Origin: RXOA01 sp964547105
GTDB lineage: Bacteria; Bipolaricaulota; Bipolaricaulia; UBA7950; UBA9294
Reading direction: 5' to 3'
DNA length: 6,010 nucleotides
Assembly (NCBI GenBank): GCA_964547105.1
Contig: CAZJLO010000079.1
Location: 1-6,010 of the forward strand
A program made the translations under genes and the position numbers. Each line of letters starts with the position of its first letter. Within the stretch, counting starts at the first letter, position 1. Shown piece after piece: positions 1 to 5,604 of this stretch. The notes beneath the pieces were generated by a model. It was not told the DNA's origin and did no database searches. It saw only the letters and a list, made by a program, of their open reading frames with translations.

Positions 1-714
1 GACGGCGTGATGACCGCCGATCCCCGGATTGCCGCCGACGCCCGGATCGTGCCCGATCTGTCCTACGGAGAAGTTGCCGAGCTTGCCTACTTCGGGGCCA
101 AAGTACTCCATCCGAGAACGATCCGCCCCTTGGTCGAAAAGCGGATCCCGTTGTGGATCAAGAACACGTTTCGCCCTGAGGGAGCGGGGACGTGCATCCG
201 GCACGAAGCCGTGCCAAGCGACAACCCCGACGTCGTCAAGGCGGTCACCCACGTCGCCGGATTGTCGTTGATCAAGCTCGAAGGGCGGGGAATGCTCGGC
301 GTACCGGGGGTCGCCGCGCGCACGTTCGAGGCGGTGGCTCACTGTAACGCCAACGTGCTGATGATCTCTCAAGCATCGTCCGAACAGTCGATCTGCTTTG
401 TTGTCTCGGCGGAGGACGCCGGCTGCGTCATCCGGGAGGTGTCCCGGGATTTCGAGCGGGAGCTGGCCCGGCGCGACATCGATGCCGTCACTCGAATCGA
501 TGACGTGGACATCGTAACGGCGCTCGCCGTGGGGATGCAGGGCGCGATGGGGATCGCCAGCCAGGTGTTCTCCGCGCTAGCCCGACGACGAATCAACATC
601 TTGGCCATTGCGCAGGGGTCGTCCAAATACAGCATTTCGGTCGCCGTCGCATCACGGGATTCGAAGGCCGCTGTGCTCGCCGTTCACGAGGAAGTGACTC
701 GCCAGTGGACATAG
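1..714 (+). CDS. lysC: Aspartate kinase, C-terminal part (5' end outside window)
   Basis: Aspartate kinase phosphorylates L-aspartate to 4-aspartyl phosphate in the cytoplasm, the committed step to threonine, lysine and methionine. The frame is open from base 1; 237 residues are visible, about half of a usual 450-residue enzyme. Window residues 1-9 (DGVMTADPR) and 28-40 (LAYFGAKVLHPRT) are hallmark kinase-domain segments. Two ACT regulatory domains follow, at about residues 88-160 and 170-233. They carry the effector-site signatures MISQASSEQSICFVV (121-135) and IAQGSSKYSISVAV (203-216). The protein stops right after the second ACT domain, so it is a monofunctional kinase and not a ThrA-type fusion with homoserine dehydrogenase. 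The ACT domains imply feedback inhibition by a pathway amino acid (lysine or threonine); which one cannot be read from sequence. The stop codon overlaps the next gene by 10 bases. The symbol lysC is a family label; thrA-like naming is possible. Confidence 0.94.
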   Translation, partial: DGVMTADPRIAADARIVPDLSYGEVAELAYFGAKVLHPRTIRPLVEKRIPLWIKNTFRPEGAGTCIRHEAVPSDNPDVVKAVTHVAGLSLIKLEGRGMLGVPGVAARTFEAVAHCNANVLMISQASSEQSICFVVSAEDAGCVIREVSRDFERELARRDIDAVTRIDDVDIVTALAVGMQGAMGIASQVFSALARRRINILAIAQGSSKYSISVAVASRDSKAAVLAVHEEVTRQWT

Positions 715-1808
715 GAAAGACCCAACCGACGGCAAACGGGCCCGCGGGACGGATCCCGATCGCCATCCTCGGCGCCACCGGCGCCGTCGGACAGCGTTTC
801 ATCCAATTACTGGAGTCGCATCCGTGGTTTCGCGTCGCTGCGGTGGCCGCGTCGGAGCGGAGTGTGGGAAGACGCTATGCGGAAGCCTGTGCCTGGAAAC
901 TGACCACGCCGATCCCCGACGAGATTGCGGATTTGGTCGTCCGTCCACTCGATCCCTCCAAGTTGGGGCGCTCTGACATCCGCCTCGCGTTCTCGGCCCT
1001 TCCAGCGGATGTGGCAACACAGACCGAGCCGGAGTTTGTTGCCGCAGGGTTCGCTGTGTCCTCCAACGCGGCGGCGTTCCGCTATGAGCCGGATGTCCCG
1101 ATCGTGCTACCCGACGTCAATCCCGATCATCTCGCTTTGCTGGGTGTCCAGCGGCGCACGCGGTCGTGGCGCGGCGTGCTTGTCACGAATCCCAATTGCA
1201 CGACCAGTGGGATCGCCCTCGTCCTCAAGCCCCTGCAGGAAGCGTTCGGATTGCAGCGCGTCATCGTGTCGACGATGCAGGCCATCTCCGGCGCCGGGTA
1301 TCCGGGAATCCCGTCGCTCGACATCCTCGGCAATGTCGTCCCATGGATCTCCGGTGAAGAGGAGAAGATCGAACGGGAGTCAGCCCTGCTTCTGGGAACG
1401 ATCGACGACGGCCGACAACTCCCTGCAACATTTGCGATCGGCGCACACGCCAACCGGGTTCCGGTCATCGATGGCCACACGATCTGCATGTCGATCGGCT
1501 TCGAACGCAGCCATGTCTCTCCCACCGCCGTGTCCCAGGTGTTATCCGCGTTTGGCGGTGCCGCTACGGCATGCGATCTGCCAAGCGCGCCGCGTCCACC
1601 GGTTCGGGTCCTTTCGGCACCCGATCGCCCGCAGCCACGGCTCGATCGCGGCGCGCAGGGCGGCATGCAGGTCTCCGTCGGCCGCATCAGAGAGTGTCCG
1701 GTTCTCGATGTTCGCTTGGTCGCGGTAGTCCACAACACCGTTCGCGGCGCCGCCGGTGGATCGATCCTCAACGCCGAACTGCTTGCACGGGAGGGGTGGT
1801 TGAAATGA
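705..1808 (+). CDS. asd: Aspartate-semialdehyde dehydrogenase, fungal/archaeal type
   Basis: This enzyme reduces 4-aspartyl phosphate to L-aspartate 4-semialdehyde with NADPH, the second step of the aspartate pathway. It has 367 residues, normal for the family. The N-terminal Rossmann fold shows the nucleotide loop GATGAVGQ (23-30). The active-site segment VTNPNCTTSG places the catalytic cysteine at Cys165. QAISGAGYPG (192-201), the EEEKIERE segment (218-225) and NRVPVIDGHT (250-259, probable catalytic His258) follow. The C-terminal LPSAP, RPQPRLD and HNTVRGAAGGSILNAELL segments are typical. The NPNC and DGHT forms are those of the fungal/archaeal branch, not the E. coli branch. The start is GTG at 705; no other usual start codon lies between it and the Rossmann motif, giving a slightly long N-terminus (about 16 residues before RIPIAILG). 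A GAGGA at 688-692 is a rather distant ribosome binding site. It overlaps lysC by 10 bases and the next gene by 4. Confidence 0.96.
   Translation: MDIGKTQPTANGPAGRIPIAILGATGAVGQRFIQLLESHPWFRVAAVAASERSVGRRYAEACAWKLTTPIPDEIADLVVRPLDPSKLGRSDIRLAFSALPADVATQTEPEFVAAGFAVSSNAAAFRYEPDVPIVLPDVNPDHLALLGVQRRTRSWRGVLVTNPNCTTSGIALVLKPLQEAFGLQRVIVSTMQAISGAGYPGIPSLDILGNVVPWISGEEEKIERESALLLGTIDDGRQLPATFAIGAHANRVPVIDGHTICMSIGFERSHVSPTAVSQVLSAFGGAATACDLPSAPRPPVRVLSAPDRPQPRLDRGAQGGMQVSVGRIRECPVLDVRLVAVVHNTVRGAAGGSILNAELLAREGWLK
1790..1794 (+). promoter_or_regulatory. Ribosome binding site for the HAD-like gene
   Basis: GGAGG lies inside the last asd codons, 10 bases before the ATG at 1805. It supports this internal ATG as the start, since the open frame reaches upstream to 1571 but there overlaps the conserved C-terminus of asd. 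The spacing is a little long, consistent with help from coupling through the ATGA overlap. Confidence 0.55.
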
Positions 1809-2950
1809 TCGTTCTTGGGCGGCGGTCGATCTTCGATCTGCTTGGCGGCTTCATCGCCTACCGCAGTCTGTCTCCGATCGATCTTCGATTGCGCAACCTG
1901 ACGCACCCGCACGCGCGCATCGGGCGGAACGCCTCGATACAGCGCATACCGCGCAAGGGTTCCCCCGATCACGCCGCCGCCGTGGTGAAGATCCTCCGTG
2001 AAGCCCATCGGTTGGCTCACGGGACCGAAGCCGCCGCACCGTCGCGGTTGCTTTATGTAGGGGACTCCGCCGGTAGCGACGTTCCAGCGTTCGGCCATCT
2101 CTGCCGGGTCGCTGGCTGGTCGGGACGCGCATTGATCGTGGCCGAGACGGAGCAGCCGGCAGAGATCCGAAAAGAGCGGATCGATGGGATAACCGTGCAC
2201 TTCGCCAACCGCTGGCAAGCCGTGGCCGGTTTCGCCGATGAGGGACGCACCGCCGGTTATGGCAGCGATCAACGAACCATCCTTGTGGTCGACATCGACA
2301 AGACCCTCATCGGAGCTCGAGGCAGAAACAGCGCCCCCCTCGATCGCGCGCGGTTCCAGGCAGCGCTAGATGTAGCGCAGTCCTTTTCGGGAGGTGCAAT
2401 CGACACGACCCAGCTCGAGATGAATCTCCGCGAACTCGATCGCCCTGCTTGGCACCCTCTCACCGCCGACAATCAAGATGTTGTCGCCTACGTCGCCCTG
2501 ATCGCATCATCCGGTGCATTCGGTCTTGACGAGCTGCATGATTGGCGGCAGACCGGCCGGGGGGGATTCCCGTCGTTCCTCGACGCCCTCAACGAGCGCC
2601 GGCACCTTCTGTCGCCCGGGATATCGAATCTGCACGACGCAATCCGCCGCCGGGTGGCCCACGGCAGCGCAACGCCGTTTGCCGCGTTCCGTCAGTTCGA
2701 GTACTGGGCAACGCGCAACGCCGCCTCACCCCTCCCCTGCCCCGCCAGCGCCGAGGAACGGCTCGCGACGGAGATTGTCATCACCGGCGAAGTCTGGGCT
2801 GCCGTACAAGATTGGCAGCATCGCGGCTGCGTTGCGTTCGGCTTGTCGGACAAGCCGGATGAGGCGTGTTTTCCACCTGCGTGTCGCGAGATCGAAGGCG
2901 CACTGCCACTGCATCGGATCCCGATGTCGATCATCGGAGGTGGACGATGA
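1805..2950 (+). CDS. HAD-superfamily-like protein, possibly circularly permuted, function unknown
   Basis: A 381-residue soluble protein with no signal peptide or membrane segment. HAD-like motifs are visible: a motif I nucleophile DIDKT (Asp163, Asp165, Thr167) after the beta strand TILVV; a motif II candidate EIVIT (Thr327) followed by GEVWAAVQDWQHRG; and a motif III candidate Lys350 in FGLSDKPDEA. The only motif IV-like acidic segment, LLYVGDSAGSD (Asp87, Asp92), lies before motif I, whereas in ordinary HAD enzymes it comes last. About 160 residues between motifs I and II could form a large cap. The ATG at 1805 is preferred: it overlaps the asd stop as ATGA and has a GGAGG upstream; the open frame extends back to 1571, but that part is a shadow of asd. 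The family as I recall it is uncharacterised. HAD members are mostly Mg2+-dependent phosphatases using an aspartyl-phosphate intermediate, so phosphatase or phosphotransferase activity is inferred. ATGA overlaps on both sides couple it to asd and thrC. Confidence 0.8.
   Translation: MIVLGRRSIFDLLGGFIAYRSLSPIDLRLRNLTHPHARIGRNASIQRIPRKGSPDHAAAVVKILREAHRLAHGTEAAAPSRLLYVGDSAGSDVPAFGHLCRVAGWSGRALIVAETEQPAEIRKERIDGITVHFANRWQAVAGFADEGRTAGYGSDQRTILVVDIDKTLIGARGRNSAPLDRARFQAALDVAQSFSGGAIDTTQLEMNLRELDRPAWHPLTADNQDVVAYVALIASSGAFGLDELHDWRQTGRGGFPSFLDALNERRHLLSPGISNLHDAIRRRVAHGSATPFAAFRQFEYWATRNAASPLPCPASAEERLATEIVITGEVWAAVQDWQHRGCVAFGLSDKPDEACFPPACREIEGALPLHRIPMSIIGGGR
2936..2940 (+). promoter_or_regulatory. 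Ribosome binding site for thrC
   Basis: GGAGG sits 6 bases before the ATG at 2947, within the last codons of the upstream gene. It decides for this start over an in-frame ATG at 2866, which lies upstream inside the preceding gene. Confidence 0.75.
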
Positions 2951-4377
2951 ACCGCGACCGGACACCCTCAAGCTGGCTTGCCTGCATCCGGGGATGCGAT
3001 GAGCGATTCCCCATCACCGATAGCCGAACTCAGTGTCCGCAGTGCGGCGGATTGATGGATGTCGAGCACGATCTCGACGCTCTTCGGAGCCGCGGCGCCG
3101 ACGAGTGGCGAACCCTCTTCCGCGCCCGAGCGGCGGAGGCGATCTGGCCATATGGCAGCGGCGTATGGAGCAAGAAGGAATGGGTGCTTCCGGGAATCGA
3201 TCCGCAGAACATCGTCTCCCTCGGGGAAGGAAGAACCCCGCTTCTGTTCGCGGAGCGACTCGGCCGATCGCTGGGAGTTCCCGACCTGTGGGTGAAACAG
3301 TGCGGCACCAGCCACTCCGGATCGTTCAAGGATCTTGGAATGACCGTGCTCGTTTCGGCCGTGATGCAGCGCTCCGCAGGTGGACAGCCCGTGCAGGCGG
3401 TCGCCTGCGCGTCGAGCGGAGACACATCGGCCGCCCTCGCATCCTACGGCGCCGCCGCCGGCCTTCCGACGATCGTGCTTCTGCCCAAGGACAAGATTTC
3501 GCAAGCCCAGATGGCTCAGCCACTTGCCTGCGGTGCGATCGTTGTTGCTGTGGACACGGATTTCGATGGCTGTATGAAGATCGTTCGGGATCTGGCCGAG
3601 GATCCGTCAATCTACCTCGCCAATTCGATGAATGCGCTCCGTTTGGAAGGGCAGAAGACCGTTGCCGTAGAGATCGTCGAGCAGCTTTCCTGGGAGCCGC
3701 CGGACTGGATCGTCCTTCCATGCGGCAACCTGGGAAACATCAGCGCCATCGCCAAGGGCCTCGTTCTCATGAGGACCCTCGGGCTGATCAAGCGGCTTCC
3801 CCGTATCGCCGCCGCGCAAGCTGAGAACGCCAATCCCCTCTACCGAAGCTATCTGTCCGATTTCCGGAGCTTCGAGCCGGTCCAGGCCGCTCCGACCCTT
3901 GCCAGCGCGATCCGAATCGGAAACCCGGTGAGTTACGAGCGGGCAGTTCGCGCCCTGATAGAATTGGATGGTGTCGTCGTCCAAGCCGGCGAGAGCGAGC
4001 TGGCCGATGCATCCGCCCGCGCCGACTTGTTCGGATTCTACACGTGTCCCCAGACCGGCGTCGCCCTTGCCGGGCTGGCGAAGCTCGTCGCCGACGGAAC
4101 GATCCGCCCCACGGAGCGCGTGGTCGTCGTTTCGACCGCCCACGGACTCAAATTCACGACGTTCAAGCTATCCGATCCCGCCTCGGCACATCCCGCCGCC
4201 GCGTCCCGATTCGCCAACCGCCCGCTCACTGTTGGAAACAACACTGGCGCCGTGCGGCACGTCATCGGCGAGCGCCTCGCACGCCGCTTCGACGCGGAGA
4301 CAACGGCAGCCCGAAAGCAATGGAGTCGTCCTCCTCCGATCCAATCGAACGCCCTCCTTGGTAGGGCGCCCAGCTGA
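2947..4377 (+). CDS. thrC: Threonine synthase, plant-like long type
   Basis: A PLP enzyme (fold type II) converting O-phospho-L-homoserine to L-threonine, the last step of the pathway. It has 476 residues from the ATG at 2947, which overlaps the upstream stop as ATGA. A zinc-ribbon-like start has Cys13, Cys17, Cys30 and Cys33. The following segments closely match my recollection of plant threonine synthases: GGLMDVEHDLDAL (34-46), YGSGVWSKKEWVLP (69-82) and TSHSGSFKDLGMTVLVS (121-137). The PLP-binding lysine is Lys128. Further conserved parts are ASSGDTSAA (155-163), DTDFDGCM (203-210), LANSMNALRLEGQKT (224-238), the PLP-phosphate loop GNLGN (260-264) and STAHGLKFT (396-404). The last 30 or so residues, after GAVRHVIGERL, are a poorly conserved Arg/Pro-containing tail. 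Plant enzymes are activated by S-adenosylmethionine; whether this one is cannot be told. Homoserine kinase, which would supply the substrate, is not next to it. Confidence 0.97.
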   Translation: MNRDRTPSSWLACIRGCDERFPITDSRTQCPQCGGLMDVEHDLDALRSRGADEWRTLFRARAAEAIWPYGSGVWSKKEWVLPGIDPQNIVSLGEGRTPLLFAERLGRSLGVPDLWVKQCGTSHSGSFKDLGMTVLVSAVMQRSAGGQPVQAVACASSGDTSAALASYGAAAGLPTIVLLPKDKISQAQMAQPLACGAIVVAVDTDFDGCMKIVRDLAEDPSIYLANSMNALRLEGQKTVAVEIVEQLSWEPPDWIVLPCGNLGNISAIAKGLVLMRTLGLIKRLPRIAAAQAENANPLYRSYLSDFRSFEPVQAAPTLASAIRIGNPVSYERAVRALIELDGVVVQAGESELADASARADLFGFYTCPQTGVALAGLAKLVADGTIRPTERVVVVSTAHGLKFTTFKLSDPASAHPAAASRFANRPLTVGNNTGAVRHVIGERLARRFDAETTAARKQWSRPPPIQSNALLGRAPS

Positions 4378-4426
4378 CGGAACGTTTGCCGGATACACAA
4401 ACAAACCTGGTATCGGATCTCCAAAC

Positions 4427-4431
4427 GGAGG
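4427..4431 (+). promoter_or_regulatory. Ribosome binding site deciding the start of the asparagine synthetase gene
   Basis: GGAGG lies 5 bases before the ATG at 4437. An in-frame TTG at 4386 would add 17 residues but has no comparable site upstream. The site therefore supports the shorter protein, whose length fits the archaeal family. Confidence 0.8.
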
Positions 4432-4436
4432 ACAAG

Positions 4437-5345
4437 ATGCGAATTGGAATCGAACAAGAGCGGATTGCCGTACTCACCATCAAGGACCGGATCATTCAGA
4501 CCGTCGGTGCTGCTTTGAGGGCACGGGGATTCACGGAGATTCTCCCGGTGCTTCTGTCGCCGATCACCGATCCACTGCATCACGAGACCTACGGCGGCGC
4601 CGTCGACTACTACGGAACCCCGTTTCAACTGACGCGAAGCATGATCCTTCACAAGCAGCTTGCTCTACGGACGCTGCCGAAGATCTTCTGTTTCTCGCCC
4701 AACGTACGGATGGAGCCCCCTGAACGGGCCGTCCACGGAAGGTACTTGGCGGAGTTTGTCCAGCTGGATCTCGAAGTGCGCGATGCATCGCGCGATAGCG
4801 TGATTGCCGTCGGCGAGCAACTGATTGTTCATGTGATCGAGCAGGTGCTCGCCCACTGCCCCCGCGAGTTGGAGGTCCTCGGCCGCGAGATTCGCGTTCC
4901 TTCCGCTCCGTTCGATCGCATCAGCTACGGGCAAGCGGAACGCGACTTCGGAATCCCGTTCGACGACGCCCTGTCGGCCACGCTTGCCTCCCCGGCATGG
5001 GTGGTCGACTTTCCACGATCGGTACGGGAGTTCTATGACCGCGAGGATCCCAACAGGCCCGGCACGCTTCTGGATATGGATCTCATGTATCCGGAGGGGT
5101 TTGGAGAAGCACTCTCCGGCGGGGAGCGGGAACACCTGCTTCCGCGCATCGTTCGCCGGCTGGAGCAAGACCGCATCGAGCCGGAGCGGTTCAGGGTGTA
5201 CCTCGACGAGGTCGAACGCGGCATCCCGGCATCGGCCGGGTTCGGGATCGGGATCGAGCGACTGACCCGGTTTGTCGCCGGCCTCGACCGCGTCGAAGAT
5301 GCGCGTCTTTTCGCCAAAACACCTGGGGTCACCACGGCAATCTAG
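4437..5345 (+). CDS. Aminoacyl-tRNA-synthetase-derived asparagine synthetase (AS-AR-like)
   Basis: A 302-residue stand-alone class IIb synthetase catalytic core of the AspRS/AsnRS kind. Motif 1 is around FTEILPVLLSP (32-42). Motif 2 is VRMEP with the following strand EFVQLDLEV (90-94, 106-114). Motif 3 is GFGIGIERL with the invariant Arg275. DLMYPEGFGEALSGGEREH (215-233) resembles the ATP/amino-acid site of AsnRS. There is no N-terminal OB-fold anticodon-binding domain, so it is unlikely to charge tRNA. This architecture and length match archaeal AS-AR (about 294 residues in Pyrococcus abyssi), which forms asparagine from aspartate, ATP and ammonia via aspartyl-adenylate. The location beside aspartate-pathway genes agrees. 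It is distinct from E. coli AsnA, another synthetase relative, so I withhold that symbol. Alternatives are another amino-acid-activating ligase or an enzyme of a specialised pathway. It starts 59 bases after thrC and is probably co-transcribed. Confidence 0.85.
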   Translation: MRIGIEQERIAVLTIKDRIIQTVGAALRARGFTEILPVLLSPITDPLHHETYGGAVDYYGTPFQLTRSMILHKQLALRTLPKIFCFSPNVRMEPPERAVHGRYLAEFVQLDLEVRDASRDSVIAVGEQLIVHVIEQVLAHCPRELEVLGREIRVPSAPFDRISYGQAERDFGIPFDDALSATLASPAWVVDFPRSVREFYDREDPNRPGTLLDMDLMYPEGFGEALSGGEREHLLPRIVRRLEQDRIEPERFRVYLDEVERGIPASAGFGIGIERLTRFVAGLDRVEDARLFAKTPGVTTAI

Positions 5346-5363
5346 AGAGCAAGGGAGGGCGCC

Positions 5364-5492
5364 GTGTCTGTGGCCCAAGCCCGTGCGGGGCGAGTTGTCA
5401 CCGCCGTCCCGCGCGGGCGGGCGTCCCCATACGGATCCCTGCCCGGCCCGGTTCAGCGGCCTGCACTCGCCACATGCCCGCTCAGCGAGTGA
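5364..5492 (+). CDS. Possible 42-residue small protein, unrecognised
   Basis: A GTG at 5364 opens a 42-codon frame ending at TGA 5490-5492, starting 18 bases after the asparagine synthetase stop. It has a strong purine-rich site, AAGGGAGGG at 5351-5359, with a GGAGG core 5 bases from the GTG, the same spacing as for the preceding gene. About three quarters of its codons end in G or C, similar to the neighbours. The peptide (MSVAQARAGRVVTAVPRG at the start) is Arg/Pro/Ala-rich with no domain, signal peptide or membrane segment that I recognise. In GC-rich DNA such a frame can arise by chance, so this is a candidate only. Confidence 0.22.
   Translation: MSVAQARAGRVVTAVPRGRASPYGSLPGPVQRPALATCPLSE
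5464..5491 (+). other. Inverted repeat / hairpin, possible weak terminator
   Basis: CACTCGC (5464-5470) pairs perfectly with GCGAGTG (5485-5491) around a 14-base loop. It lies downstream of the amino-acid operon, where a terminator would be expected. No T-run follows and the loop is long, so an intrinsic terminator is doubtful. Confidence 0.22.
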
Positions 5493-5518
5493 CGAACCTG
5501 ATCCAAGTGGCGAATGTC

Positions 5519-5547
5519 TTCGCTACGGAATCGATGTCCGCTATCAT
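5519..5547 (+). promoter_or_regulatory. Weak sigma-70-like promoter candidate for the lipoprotein gene
   Basis: TATCAT at 5542-5547 differs from the -10 consensus TATAAT at one base. With 17-base spacing the -35 position is TTCGCT at 5519-5524, a poor match. It lies 57 bases before the ATG at 5605, a plausible distance. A promoter is expected in this spacer because the gene is functionally unrelated to those upstream, but the sequence support is thin. Confidence 0.22.
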
Positions 5548-5564
5548 CCCTGCAACCCATGATC

Positions 5565-5588
5565 GGCGGGCCGTCAGCTGCCCCCGCC
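5565..5588 (+). other. GC-rich hairpin just upstream of the lipoprotein ribosome binding site
   Basis: GGCGGG (5565-5570) can pair with CCCGCC (5583-5588) around a 12-base loop. It ends 5 bases before the GGAGG at 5594, so it would lie in the 5' leader of the lipoprotein mRNA. It may be incidental in GC-rich DNA. Confidence 0.2.
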
Positions 5589-5593
5589 CCATT

Positions 5594-5598
5594 GGAGG
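5594..5598 (+). promoter_or_regulatory. Ribosome binding site for the lipoprotein gene
   Basis: GGAGG with a 6-base spacer to the ATG at 5605. It supports this start, which is also the one that gives a well-formed signal peptide. Confidence 0.75.
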
Positions 5599-5604
5599 CG
5601 CAAA

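Larger units (their letters stand above)
5346..5604. other. 259-base intergenic spacer
   Basis: This separates the amino-acid genes from the lipoprotein gene. I see no tRNA, riboswitch or convincing terminator. It holds a short possible ORF at 5364-5492, a perfect 10-base palindrome CCCGCGCGGG at 5408-5417, a 4-bp stem GCCC/GGGC at 5379-5391, two GC-rich hairpins and one weak promoter candidate. None of the hairpins is followed by a T-run. The 96-codon frame that crosses much of it begins inside the upstream gene and has no support. Confidence 0.7.

Noticed and set aside
925..1728. 267-codon forward frame inside asd
   Set aside because: Arg/Ser/Pro-rich shadow of the asd frame with no motif.
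1571..1804. Upstream extension of the HAD-like frame
   Set aside because: It covers the conserved C-terminus of asd, translates to an Arg/Ser-rich shadow sequence, and a better start with a ribosome binding site exists at 1805.
1127..2272. Long reverse-strand open frame of 381 codons across asd and the HAD-like gene
   Set aside because: It lies opposite two genes with clear conserved motifs, its translation shows no recognisable domain, and long antisense frames are common in GC-rich DNA.
3033..3824. 263-codon forward frame inside thrC
   Set aside because: Arg-rich shadow; the thrC frame has the conserved PLP-enzyme motifs over the same bases.
4383..4427. CGTTTG (4383-4388) complementary to CAAACG (4422-4427) next to the ribosome binding site
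   Set aside because: Only 6 bp with a 33-base loop and overlapping one base of the site; too weak to call a regulatory structure.
3968..4723. 251-codon forward frame across the thrC/asparagine synthetase junction
   Set aside because: It overlaps the conserved parts of both genes, is Ser/Pro/Arg-rich and has no domain.
4665..5378. 237-codon reverse-strand frame opposite the asparagine synthetase
   Set aside because: Antisense shadow of a gene with clear class II synthetase motifs.
5408..5417. Perfect palindrome CCCGCGCGGG
   Set aside because: Short, made only of G and C, and expected by chance in GC-rich DNA; no second copy noticed to suggest an operator.
5272..5562. 96-codon forward frame starting inside the asparagine synthetase gene
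   Set aside because: It starts in the motif-3 region of the real gene in another frame, its composition is shadow-like, and I see no ribosome binding site.
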